Assembly: GCA_024403935.1 (NCBI GenBank)
Contig: JAKSQV010000003.1
Span: 1 to 64,000, forward strand
Length of the DNA: 64,000 nucleotides
Source of the DNA: Ruminococcus sp.
Lineage (GTDB): Bacteria; Bacillota; Clostridia; Oscillospirales; Ruminococcaceae
Direction of reading: 5' to 3'
Each line of letters opens with the position of its first letter. The stretch's first letter is position 1. Shown one piece after another: positions 43,112-52,087 of this stretch. A program made the position numbers and the translations under genes. The notes under the pieces were generated by a model. That model was not told where the DNA came from and searched no databases. It was given only the letters and a program-made list of their open reading frames with translations.

Positions 43112-43459
43112 TCAGAACAGGCCGGGAAGCGATACGCCGCCGGTTATCTTGCTCATTTCGCCTTCAGTAGTTGTCTCGATATTATTGACAGCCTCGTTGA
43201 TCGCGCTGATGATGAGATCCTGAAGCATCTCGATATCCTCGGGGTCAACGACCTCGGGCTTGAGTGTGAGTGACTTGATAGTCTTCTTACCTGTGAGAGT
43301 TACCTCTACTGCTCCGCCGCCTGCTGTTGCAGTGAAGTCGCGTGCTTCGATATCCTCCTGAAGAACAGTTATCTCGTCCTGCATCTTCTGAGCCTGCTTT
43401 ATCATCTGGTTCATGTTCTGGGCACCGCCGCCGATATTCTTGGGTATTCTTGCTTTCAT
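43112..43459 (-). CDS. YbaB/EbfC family nucleoid-associated protein
   Basis: A 115-residue DNA-binding protein of the YbaB/EbfC family. It has an N-terminal helix rich in Met/Gln (QNMNQMIKQAQKMQDEI), a central beta sheet (FTATAGGGAVEVTLTGKK) and a C-terminal helix (EDIEMLQDLIISAINEA). It lies between dnaX and recR, as in most bacteria. Confidence 0.95.
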   Translation of the reverse strand: MKARIPKNIGGGAQNMNQMIKQAQKMQDEITVLQEDIEARDFTATAGGGAVEVTLTGKKTIKSLTLKPEVVDPEDIEMLQDLIISAINEAVNNIETTTEGEMSKITGGVSLPGLF

Positions 43460-43538
43460 GGTTATTTCTCCTTCTGGATATATTGTTTTGTTTATCCGGG
43501 CTTGTCAGCACAGGGAATCCTCCCGTACAAACAGGCTC

Positions 43539-45152
43539 TTACTCAACAGCTGTTTCAACATTGCTGTCAATGGCTTTCTGTATGAGCTGCTCGGCAAGGC
43601 TCTTTGTTTCCTCGACCGATGTGGTGCAGCGTGCAGTCAGGCGGTATTTCTGACCGAGGACGTTGAATATCGCACGTCCGAGCGAGACTGCGTTTTCCTT
43701 ATTGCTCTTGAAGAGCGATATAAAGAAGTTGTTGGGGGTGAAAATACAAAAGACATTTCCTTTCGTTGCCGCAGTAGAGCCCTCAAGGCTTCCTGCACAT
43801 GACGGGTTGAGCTGACGGAATTCCTCCATTATCTCGTCCCATTTCTCGCAGGGAGTGAGTTCCTCCTCCTTAACGGTGCCGATATCTACCTTCGCATCGG
43901 GAACAGGCTCACTGTCAGCAGCAGGACTTGACGCTGTATACACTCTGCGCGTATCGCGTGACGGCTCAGACGGAGCAGCTCCGCCCCGCGGAACAGCACT
44001 GAGCTTGTCCTCCAACTGTTTTATTTTATCATATATTTCCGAATTGTCAATAGCAGGAGCAGAATTTGTGACTTTTCCGCATACCTTTATCAATGACATC
44101 TCGAACTCAACACGCTTGTTGAGTGCCCTCATCATGCGCTCGCGGCAAGCCTGCATGGTCTCAATGCGGCTCATTACTCCGCTGAGCTCCGACCTTTCCG
44201 CGACAGTCCTGAGCAGGCTGTATTCATCGGGAGTACATACCAGTATCTCCTCCGCACTCTCGGGCGAAGCCTTGATGAGCATTATATTCCGGAGCTGCAC
44301 TATCAGTTCCTCACACAGATTTGTCAGGTCCTTGGACATATTATACAGCCTGTCCGTTTCAGCAAGAGCGGAAGCGGCATCAGAATCCGTGACAGCTTCA
44401 AGTATCCTGTAAACGCTGTCCCTGTCAGCCGTTCCTGCGGTATTGGACACTGCTGCGGCATCTATGTTCTCAGCCGTTACAGAGCACTGGTCGAGCAGCG
44501 ATACCGCATCACGCATACCGCCGTCGGCAAGCTTGGCTATCATATCGGCTCCGTCATCTGTGAGGGCGATGTCCTCCTGTGAAGCAATATACATCAGCCT
44601 TGCGGCTATGTCCTTCGGCTTTATGCGGCGGAAGTCATAACGCTGGCAGCGTGACGATATGGTCGCAGGCACCTTGTGTATCTCAGTCGTTGCAAGTATG
44701 AATTTGACATATTCCGGCGGCTCCTCCATTATTTTGAGCAGAGCATTGAACGCCTGCATCGACAGCATATCTACGTCGTCGCTCGTGTTCACCTTGCATC
44801 TGCCCCGTTCTGGCGGATATATCGCGCCGTCACCGACGTCGCGTATATCGTTGACTCCGTTGTTGGAGGCGGCATCTATCTCAATGATGTCGGTGAGAGC
44901 TCCGCTGTCGGCATCGCGGCAGATGTCACACTCAAGGCATGGGCTTCCGTCCTTCATATTCGGACAGTTCACAGCCTTGGCAAATATTCTTGCGCAGGTG
45001 GTCTTTCCTGTTCCGCGTGAGCCTGTAAACAGGTACGCATGAGCAGCCTTGTCGTTCTTTATCTGATTTTTCAGTGTTTCTGTAATATGGCTCTGGGAGA
45101 TAACATCATCGAACGTAAGCGGTCTCCACTTGCGGTAAAGTGCCTTATACAC
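43539..45152 (-). CDS. dnaX: DNA polymerase III subunit gamma/tau, with altered Walker B
   Basis: A 537-residue clamp-loader ATPase. The opening YKALYRKWRPLTFDDVISQ, Walker A GSRGTGKTTCARIFAK, zinc module CPNMK..CLECDICRD, sensor-1 FILATTEIHKVPATI and SRC (SSRCQRYDF) motifs are normal. The Walker B region, usually YIIDEVHMLS, reads KVNTSDDVDMLS: the first Asp (about residue 125) is kept but Glu is replaced by Asp, the preceding beta strand is hydrophilic and His becomes Asp. GTG start at 45152 behind GGGAGG. Domains III onwards (360-537) are shorter than in E. coli tau. Order with ybaB and recR is conserved. Confidence 0.93.
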   Translation of the reverse strand: MYKALYRKWRPLTFDDVISQSHITETLKNQIKNDKAAHAYLFTGSRGTGKTTCARIFAKAVNCPNMKDGSPCLECDICRDADSGALTDIIEIDAASNNGVNDIRDVGDGAIYPPERGRCKVNTSDDVDMLSMQAFNALLKIMEEPPEYVKFILATTEIHKVPATISSRCQRYDFRRIKPKDIAARLMYIASQEDIALTDDGADMIAKLADGGMRDAVSLLDQCSVTAENIDAAAVSNTAGTADRDSVYRILEAVTDSDAASALAETDRLYNMSKDLTNLCEELIVQLRNIMLIKASPESAEEILVCTPDEYSLLRTVAERSELSGVMSRIETMQACRERMMRALNKRVEFEMSLIKVCGKVTNSAPAIDNSEIYDKIKQLEDKLSAVPRGGAAPSEPSRDTRRVYTASSPAADSEPVPDAKVDIGTVKEEELTPCEKWDEIMEEFRQLNPSCAGSLEGSTAATKGNVFCIFTPNNFFISLFKSNKENAVSLGRAIFNVLGQKYRLTARCTTSVEETKSLAEQLIQKAIDSNVETAVE

Positions 45153-45170
45153 AATATCTCCCTCCCCTTA

Positions 45171-46040
45171 TCATTCGCGGTCGCTCTGTACAGCGGAGGC
45201 TGCACTGTGAACGCGGTCGTAGTATTCCGAAAATCCGTTCGGGTCCTTTATGCGGCAGACAAAAGCCATTTTACGAAGCCGTTCACTCTCGGTGAAGTCG
45301 CCGAGCATAAGCTGTGCGATAGCTGCTCCGCCGTACGCCTCACCGAGAGACATACGCTCGGAAATTGCCTTGCTGTACCATTTCATAGCCTCGGCAGGCT
45401 CATCGCTGTCGAGGTACATTCTGCCGATGTTTACGTATACGAGCTCGCGGAACGGACTGTCCGGATCCTCAAGCACCTTATTATAGAGTGCAAGCGCATC
45501 GTCTGCATCTCCGTTTGCTCCTGAGCACCTTGCCATCAGAAAGGGAAGCACACTGTGTCCGAAGCCCTGTTCTTCGGCGCGTTCATAGTATGTCAGCGCA
45601 TTCGGATAATAGCGGAGCTGCTCATAGCACCGCCCCGTATAGAAGCTGACCAGTGCCTTTTCGTCATCTGTGAGCTTATCCGCATACTCGGAGCTGAGCA
45701 TTTTGAATCCGCTCAGCGAGGCGTTGATCCTGCGGTTGAAGTGCAGATCAAGCGCGCGGCTGAAAATGCGGCTTTTCTTGCTTATGCCGCCGAAGCTCCT
45801 TCCGATGATGTCCTGATCGTACTTGTGAGCTCCCGATGCAAGATGATGGAGCATCATGAACACAAGCGAAATGATATGCAGTCCGACCAGCATCCCGAGC
45901 AGAGCCGTTGCTGACAGCTCTATCCTCAGCAGCTCTGCTGCAAGAACTGCGATATAGAACAATATCATGCCGAGGAGAGAACCTATCGGAGCCGCGTGTA
46001 TCGCGGCATCAGAAAGTCTGCCGAAAAAAGCCTTCAACAC
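45171..46040 (-). CDS. TPR-repeat membrane protein
   Basis: About 289 residues from a GTG at 46040 (GAGGCGG 8 bases upstream). The frame is open to 46100, but that extension is the 3' end of the SRP RNA. Two hydrophobic helices (about 15-60) are followed by a cytoplasmic part with TPR-like helical repeats (SFYTGRCYEQLRYYPNALTY; VYVNIGRMYLDSDEPAEAM; AYGGAAIAQLMLGDFTESER). It sits between ffs and dnaX. Function unknown; TPRs suggest protein binding at the membrane. Confidence 0.75.
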   Translation of the reverse strand: MLKAFFGRLSDAAIHAAPIGSLLGMILFYIAVLAAELLRIELSATALLGMLVGLHIISLVFMMLHHLASGAHKYDQDIIGRSFGGISKKSRIFSRALDLHFNRRINASLSGFKMLSSEYADKLTDDEKALVSFYTGRCYEQLRYYPNALTYYERAEEQGFGHSVLPFLMARCSGANGDADDALALYNKVLEDPDSPFRELVYVNIGRMYLDSDEPAEAMKWYSKAISERMSLGEAYGGAAIAQLMLGDFTESERLRKMAFVCRIKDPNGFSEYYDRVHSAASAVQSDRE

Positions 46041-46057
46041 ATTTATGACCGCCTCGA

Positions 46058-46187
46058 AAAAAATTCCGGAACATAGATGTGCAGGCTTGCTGCGGCACAC
46101 GAGACGATCCGCTTAATGCTGCTCGGTCTCCCGCCTGACATGGTTCACGGTGTCTTGTTGCACAGGGCCCGCACATCTATATTTCGG
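46058..46187 (-). ncRNA. ffs: Small signal recognition particle RNA
   Basis: On the minus strand a long hairpin closes AATATAGATGTGC with GCACATCTATGTT. The apical part has the SRP domain IV signature ATGTCAGGCGGGAGACCGAGC followed by AGCATTAAGC: asymmetric and symmetric loops (GTCAGG / AGCAGC) under a GNRA tetraloop (CGG-GAGA-CCG), where many bacteria have GGAA. A T run (46056-46064) ends it. The place upstream of dnaX is the classical Firmicute site of the scRNA/4.5S RNA. It pairs with Ffh to target membrane and secreted proteins. Confidence 0.88.
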
Positions 46188-46303
46188 AATTTCTTTATAA
46201 TATCATAGCGGCGCTTCAGACGCCACATATTATTTTACCACATCACCGCCGCATTGTCAAGAGTTATTTTGTTCAGCAGTCCTGTACCGCCCGGAAAAAG
46301 CAA

Positions 46304-46332
46304 TTTGCTTTTTTCTGCGGACTGTGTTATAA
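46304..46332 (+). promoter_or_regulatory. Promoter of the GH95 gene
   Basis: TTGCTT (46304-46309), 17-base spacer, TATAAT (46327-46332), about 36 bases before the start codon. Confidence 0.8.
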
Positions 46333-46367
46333 TATTAAGACAGAACATTATACGATAGGAGTATTAT

Positions 46368-48686
46368 ATGGCAACAGAAACGCTGCTGAGCTACAAAAAA
46401 CCTGCCGAAGATTTCAACAGTGCCCTTCCCGTGGGAAACGGCCGTATCGGCGGCATGATATACGGCAGAGCCGAAAATGAGCTTATCGGGCTCAATGAGG
46501 ATTCTGTCTGGTCGGGAGGACTTCGTCACCGCATCAATCCCGATGCGCGTGAGGGAACTGCGGAAGTGCGCCGCCTCATCCTCAGCGGAGACATTCCTGC
46601 TGCGGAAAAGCTCGCTTTCGAGAAGATGCAGGGGGTTACGCCGAATATGCGTCACTATATGCCTCTCGGCGACCTCAGCATACACTGTCGCTTCAACGGC
46701 AAACCCGTGGATTACTCACGTTCTCTTGACCTCTCCTCTGCCGTTTCGCGTGTCAGCTTCACTGCTGACGGCATCGGCTATACACGGAGCGTATTCGTTT
46801 CGGCTCCCGACGAGGTAATGGTCATAGAGGTACACGCCGACAAGCCGAACAGCGTTTCGCTCGAATGCTCTATCGGCGGACGCGATGACTACTATGACGA
46901 CAACCGTCCCTGCGGCGATAATATGATACTCTACACGGGCGGCACAGGCAGCCGCGACGGCATCTTCTTTGCCGCCTGCCTCGGAGCTTCGGCTGAAGGC
47001 GGCGAGCTGCGTACAGCCGGCGAAAAAATAGTCGTCAGAAATGCCGATTCTGCAATGATTGTGCTGTCTGCAAGAACGAGCTTCTACACCGAGAATTACG
47101 CCGAGCTGGCTGAGGTCGATACCGAAATGGCTCTCCAATGCGGCTTTGACGAGCTTTTATTCCGCCACGTCTGCGACTATAAAGCTCTCTTTGACAGGAC
47201 TGAGCTCTCACTCAACGACAACAGCGGCGAGAATCTCGGAAAGCTCTCGACTGACGAGCGCCTCCTGCGCCTCAAGGGCGACGAGCTCGACAGCACCGAC
47301 TGCGAACGCCTTATCCACGATAACAAGCTGATAGAGCTTTTCTTCAACTACGGCAGATACCTGATGATCTCTGCAAGCCGCCCCGACACCCAGCCCATGA
47401 ATCTTCAGGGAATATGGAACCGCGATATGTGGCCCGCGTGGGGCAGCAAGTACACGATAAACGTCAACACCGAGATGAACTACTGGTGCGCCGAGAGCTG
47501 CAATCTCTCAGAGTGCCACCTGCCGCTTTTTGACCTCCTTGAGCGCGTGTACGGAAACGGCACCACAGTCGCAAAGGAGATGTACGGCATAGAAAACGGC
47601 TTTGTATGCCACCACAACACCGATATATGGGGCGACTGCGCTCCGCAGGATATGTGGATGCCTGCGACGATATGGCCGACAGGCGGCGCATGGCTCGCTC
47701 TGCATATTTTCGAGCATTACGAATACACTCTTGACAAGGACTTCCTTGCTGAGAAATACCATATATTAAAAGGTGCGGCTGAGTTCATGGCGGACTTTCT
47801 CACCGAAGACAGCAAGGGCAGACTTGTTACCTGTCCGTCTGTGTCGCCTGAAAACACCTATATTACGTCCGACGGAACACGCGGCTGCCTTTGTGCAGGA
47901 CCGTCAATGGATTCCGGGATAATCACCGTGCTCTTCAACGATGTTATCAGAGCGGCGGAGATACTCGGTACGGACAACGAGCTTGCAGACAGGCTCAGAG
48001 GGCTTCTTGAAAAGCTCCCGAAGCCTGAGATCGGCAAATTCGGACAGATAAAGGAATGGGCTGAGGACTACGACGAGGTCGAGATAGGCCACCGTCACAT
48101 CTCACAGCTTTTCGCGCTCCACCCTGCCGACCTGATAACACCTGTGAAAACTCCAAAGCTTGCAGATGCGGCAAGGGCAACTCTCGTCCGCAGACTGATA
48201 CACGGCGGCGGACATACGGGCTGGAGCTGTGCATGGATAGCAAATATGTGGGCACGCCTGTATGACGGACGAATGGTCTACGAGAACCTGAAAAAGCTCC
48301 TTTGCCATTCCACAAATCCCAATCTGCTCAACATCCATCCGCCGTTTCAGATAGACGGCAACTTCGGCGGTGTATCTGCCATTGCAGAATCGCTGCTGCA
48401 AAGCGTTTCGGGTGAGCTGATACTCCTTCCCGCACTCCCCGACCAGTGGAGCGAGGGCGGCGTGCGCGGACTGCGTGCAAAGGGCGGCTTCGGAGTAGAT
48501 ATAAAATGGAGCGGCTGTAAGCTCGTCTCAGCCGTCATTACATCTGACAAAGGCGGAGAATGCCGCCTCCGCACAAACTGCGACGTCAGCATAACCTGCG
48601 ACGGCAGCGAGACTGACGTACGCACTGAGAACGGAACTGTTATTTTCAATACCGAGGCAGGCAGGAAGTACAGTGTTACAGCCTGA
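46368..48686 (+). CDS. GH95 alpha-L-fucosidase/galactosidase, intracellular
   Basis: A 772-residue enzyme without signal peptide. The N-terminal domain opens LPVGNGRIGGMIYGRAENE and LNEDSVWSGG, the hallmark of GH95. The (alpha/alpha)6 barrel (about 300-690) includes NLQGIWNRDMWPAWGSKYTI, WPTGGAWLALHIFEHYEYT and RHISQLFALHPADLITP. It would remove fucose or galactose from imported oligosaccharides (xyloglucan, pectin or host glycans). AGGAG lies 6 bases before the ATG. It is followed 23 bases later by the GH26 gene, with which it probably forms an operon. Confidence 0.93.
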   Translation: MATETLLSYKKPAEDFNSALPVGNGRIGGMIYGRAENELIGLNEDSVWSGGLRHRINPDAREGTAEVRRLILSGDIPAAEKLAFEKMQGVTPNMRHYMPLGDLSIHCRFNGKPVDYSRSLDLSSAVSRVSFTADGIGYTRSVFVSAPDEVMVIEVHADKPNSVSLECSIGGRDDYYDDNRPCGDNMILYTGGTGSRDGIFFAACLGASAEGGELRTAGEKIVVRNADSAMIVLSARTSFYTENYAELAEVDTEMALQCGFDELLFRHVCDYKALFDRTELSLNDNSGENLGKLSTDERLLRLKGDELDSTDCERLIHDNKLIELFFNYGRYLMISASRPDTQPMNLQGIWNRDMWPAWGSKYTINVNTEMNYWCAESCNLSECHLPLFDLLERVYGNGTTVAKEMYGIENGFVCHHNTDIWGDCAPQDMWMPATIWPTGGAWLALHIFEHYEYTLDKDFLAEKYHILKGAAEFMADFLTEDSKGRLVTCPSVSPENTYITSDGTRGCLCAGPSMDSGIITVLFNDVIRAAEILGTDNELADRLRGLLEKLPKPEIGKFGQIKEWAEDYDEVEIGHRHISQLFALHPADLITPVKTPKLADAARATLVRRLIHGGGHTGWSCAWIANMWARLYDGRMVYENLKKLLCHSTNPNLLNIHPPFQIDGNFGGVSAIAESLLQSVSGELILLPALPDQWSEGGVRGLRAKGGFGVDIKWSGCKLVSAVITSDKGGECRLRTNCDVSITCDGSETDVRTENGTVIFNTEAGRKYSVTA

Positions 48687-48709
48687 ATCTGCAACAGGAG
48701 GACAAATCA

Positions 48710-50545
48710 ATGGATATACGTAAGCTGACTGCTCTTGCAGCGGCGGCAGTGATGACCGCTTCATGTGCGGTCTCATGCAAAAAGAAAGAAAAATCCGACA
48801 GCACGAGCCGCCAAGCAGTGACCGATACGAACGGGAAAATCGAGGATGAAACTGTCAGCACCTATCCCGACTATCCCATTTCCTACCCGGAGATAGAAGA
48901 AAAAACGACAGGCGATCTCTATGAAGCAGAGGCTGCAAAGCTCGGCAAGGGTCTGAAGGTCGTCAGCAGCCCCAAGGAAGACTCCGACAGCAAGGGCGGC
49001 AAAAAATCCACCGATGCAGAGGCTGTCCAGCCGACCACAAAATTCGACCCGACCGTCAAGCCCGAGACTCTCATCACAAATTACAGCGGTGACGGCTATG
49101 TCAAAGGCTTCAAAAATGACGGAAGCACAGGCGTTGTGTTCACGGTGGATGCTCCGAGCAATCAGCACTACGACCTCTCGTTCAGCATCGCTGCTGACCG
49201 CTTCGTCAACTGCGACATCTTCGTAAACGGCACTGAAACCGCCGTGTTCAAGACCATGAGCGACGGCGAATTTACGCTGATAACGCTCTACGGCGTGTTC
49301 CTCACAAAAGGCAAATCGGAAATAGAGATACGTCCGCACGGCGACATTTCCCTCGACTACCTGAAAATGGCAAACAACACCTCACTGCGTACTATCAAAT
49401 ATAACGCGGAAAACGACCTTTCCAACAAGGAAGCAGGCGTATCCGCAAAGGAGCTCATGGACTTCCTGACCGACAACTACGGCAAATACGTGCTGATGGG
49501 ACAGTATGCCTCGGATGAAAATAATGAGGAGCTTGACCTCATCTACCGCACTACTGGTAAATATCCCGCGATACGGTTTTCGGCTCTGCACACGAACAGC
49601 AAGACCTTCGACAGCGCGTTCAGGGACATTGATGCCTGCGCCGACTGGTATCACAAGGGCGGCATCGTCGGACTGATGTGGTACTGGGAGGCTCCTTCAA
49701 AGAAAAAACCGTCAGTCTATGCAAAGGATACCGATTTCAAGCTGTCCGATGCAATGACCGACATCGACATCGCAGAGATGTCACAGGAGGAGATACGCGG
49801 TCTGTACGGCGAAGGCAAGATCTCAGAGCAGTGCTACGGCCTTATCCTCGACATCGACAATATGGCAGGACAGCTCACATCTCTGAAGAACAAGGGCGTT
49901 CCCGTGCTCTGGAGACCTCTCCATGAGGGAAGCGGCGACTGGTTCTGGTGGGGCGCGAGCGGAGTCGATGCCTACAAGTGGCTGTGGGAACTGATGTACC
50001 GCCGCTATACCAACTTCTTTGAGCTTGACAACCTTATCTGGATATGGAACGGTCAGAGCGAAAGCTCTCTCGTCAACAAGAACACCTTCGATATTGCCGC
50101 TCTTGACATATATCTCGACAGCAGCAAGGATTACGGCAGCCGCTATGAGCAGTTCCTCGCGCTCCAGAATATCGTCGGCAAGGATAAGCTCATCGCCCTG
50201 AGCGAATGCAGCACTGTTCCCGACATTGACGCAGCTTTCCGTGATAATGCGGTATGGTCGTTCTTCGGGCTCTGGTACGGCAAGTATATCAGCGACGACA
50301 AGGGCGGCTACTCTGAGGAATATACAAGCAAGGACGCGCTTGTCCGCGCATACAACTCCGACGGAGCTCTTACTCTTGACGAGTACATCAAGCTTCGCAG
50401 CGGTGAGAAGCTCGTTCCCGAATACGGCGACGAAAAGCCTGCTTCCACTACTTCTTCCACTTCTGCGACCACAACCGACACCACTGATACAACAGGTACT
50501 TCATCAGCGGAAAGCACAGAGACTACGGCAGTTTCCGCGAACTGA
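48710..50545 (+). CDS. GH26 beta-mannanase lipoprotein with N-terminal CBM35-like module
   Basis: A 611-residue surface enzyme. Lipoprotein signal ends at MTASCAVSC (lipid Cys about 19-23). A carbohydrate-binding module (about 65-225; YEAEAAKLGKGLKVVSS, YSGDGYVKGF) follows. The GH26 domain (about 240-580) has acid/base Glu406 in WRPLHEGSGDWFWWG and nucleophile Glu499 in LIALSECSTVPD. The tail is Ser/Thr-rich (570-611) without a dockerin. It would cut mannan at the cell surface. AGGAGG precedes the ATG at 48710. It lies between the fucosidase and HAD-like genes. Confidence 0.92.
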   Translation: MDIRKLTALAAAAVMTASCAVSCKKKEKSDSTSRQAVTDTNGKIEDETVSTYPDYPISYPEIEEKTTGDLYEAEAAKLGKGLKVVSSPKEDSDSKGGKKSTDAEAVQPTTKFDPTVKPETLITNYSGDGYVKGFKNDGSTGVVFTVDAPSNQHYDLSFSIAADRFVNCDIFVNGTETAVFKTMSDGEFTLITLYGVFLTKGKSEIEIRPHGDISLDYLKMANNTSLRTIKYNAENDLSNKEAGVSAKELMDFLTDNYGKYVLMGQYASDENNEELDLIYRTTGKYPAIRFSALHTNSKTFDSAFRDIDACADWYHKGGIVGLMWYWEAPSKKKPSVYAKDTDFKLSDAMTDIDIAEMSQEEIRGLYGEGKISEQCYGLILDIDNMAGQLTSLKNKGVPVLWRPLHEGSGDWFWWGASGVDAYKWLWELMYRRYTNFFELDNLIWIWNGQSESSLVNKNTFDIAALDIYLDSSKDYGSRYEQFLALQNIVGKDKLIALSECSTVPDIDAAFRDNAVWSFFGLWYGKYISDDKGGYSEEYTSKDALVRAYNSDGALTLDEYIKLRSGEKLVPEYGDEKPASTTSSTSATTTDTTDTTGTSSAESTETTAVSAN

Positions 50546-50561
50546 CACAAGGAGGTGCGCT

Positions 50562-51875
50562 ATGGAGAACACATTCAAGCCGCATATCACTCTCACAAGG
50601 GAACAGACAGAGCTCAGGGAGAAAATGCTCTCTGAGGTCAGCAAATCCGACTACAAGGCTGTCAGCTTCCGCCTGACGGATACGCTCACGGTCTCGCCAT
50701 TCTCCGAATATGAGGACATTTTCCTGCTCATGGAGGAGGACTTCGACGATCTGACGACCGTGAAAAAGGGATTTACCGAGCTCCGAACAGCCGCCGCAGA
50801 AGCCGCAGAAAAGAAATACTGCAATTCGGGCGGAGCAACAGCAGAACGGATATATGACATCATCGCAAAGGAAGCAAAGCTTTCTCCGTTCGGCAAGGAC
50901 AAGCTCATGAAGCGTGAGTTTGAGCTTGCTGTGCATTTCACGATGGCAAGAGGACTCGGAAAGGAGCTCTTTGACGCGGCAAAACGCACGAAAAAGAAGA
51001 TCATCATTGTCGCGGACACGATATACCCGCGCAATGTGATAGTAAGAATGCTCTCGGCGTGCGGCTATGAGCAGGCTGACGAGCTTGTTGTACCATCAGA
51101 ACTCAAGGGCAGTGTCACCGACCATAAGGCTCTGTATGATGCTGTTCTCGCCAAGGCAGGCGTTGCTCCTGCAAAGCTGCTCCATATCGGCGGCGATGTT
51201 GAGGCAGATGTTGAAACTCCTATTATGAACGGCTCACGGGCACTGCTTCTGTCGGGGACTATACCTCTCATGGCCAGGTCGGGCCGGCTTCGCGGCTTCG
51301 TGCAGGCAAAGCACATCTACGACTATGACAAAGCCGACTATCTCGCGCTTCACGGCGCATTCGGCATATATGCAGCGTACCTGTTCGACATACCGGTCAG
51401 CAAGTCGCCGCAGAGCGACTTCTGTGCAAATGAATATATGCTCGGCTTTATCGTCGGCGGCACAGCACGCATCACAGGTATGCGCCCTGCCGACAAGTTC
51501 CAGACAAAGCTGCTCGCCGCGCTATCGGAAAATCCCGAAGCACTGCAAGGCATGGAGGATATGGAGAAACTCTTCCACTTCCACTTTGACGGACATCTCG
51601 AAAAGTACGGCTTCAAAGACTGCGATATGCCGCTTCGCTTCTTTGCGGAACACAGTGCCGCAGGTGACAGAGCGATCTTCCAGAGCCGACTCGATCCGAC
51701 CGATTTTGCCGGCTGGACAGAACGTACCAAAGAGCCTAAGCTCGCACCTGTCCACGCAAGAAAGGTCAAGAGTAGCATCACCGCAAAGCTCGCTGACAAG
51801 CTCTTCCCGCCGGGAACGAAGGTGCGCAACATTGCGGACGCTATGCTCGTCAAAATGAAGGGCAGGTCGCACTGA
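50562..51875 (+). CDS. HAD-superfamily-like protein lacking the nucleophile Asp
   Basis: A 437-residue cytoplasmic protein starting 16 bases after the GH26 stop with GGAGG. The core resembles large HAD proteins of surface-glycan clusters: motif I region AVSFRLTDTLTV, motif II KKIIIVADTIYP, and motif IV HIGGDVEADVETP. In motif I the expected first Asp of FDxxDTL is Arg37, so phosphoryl-aspartate chemistry is unlikely. A C-terminal helical region (about 230-437) is not recognised. It may be a regulatory or binding protein derived from a hydrolase. Operon partner of GH95 and GH26. Confidence 0.7.
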   Translation: MENTFKPHITLTREQTELREKMLSEVSKSDYKAVSFRLTDTLTVSPFSEYEDIFLLMEEDFDDLTTVKKGFTELRTAAAEAAEKKYCNSGGATAERIYDIIAKEAKLSPFGKDKLMKREFELAVHFTMARGLGKELFDAAKRTKKKIIIVADTIYPRNVIVRMLSACGYEQADELVVPSELKGSVTDHKALYDAVLAKAGVAPAKLLHIGGDVEADVETPIMNGSRALLLSGTIPLMARSGRLRGFVQAKHIYDYDKADYLALHGAFGIYAAYLFDIPVSKSPQSDFCANEYMLGFIVGGTARITGMRPADKFQTKLLAALSENPEALQGMEDMEKLFHFHFDGHLEKYGFKDCDMPLRFFAEHSAAGDRAIFQSRLDPTDFAGWTERTKEPKLAPVHARKVKSSITAKLADKLFPPGTKVRNIADAMLVKMKGRSH

Positions 51876-52087
51876 CAGCTTTTTTCATGATACTGCATAC
51901 TGTGCGGTGATATGCCCGACTTCCTTAGTATGCGACATATCTTCGCACCCTTGACGGCATTCACTCGTTCGTGATAAAACATTCCCGAAACTGACATTTT
52001 TTACTGTTGCTCACACCGCTCTTTCTGTGATAAGATAGAATCGTTGAAAAAAACATAAAACGACCTATCAAGCAGGAGGAAAAAACC

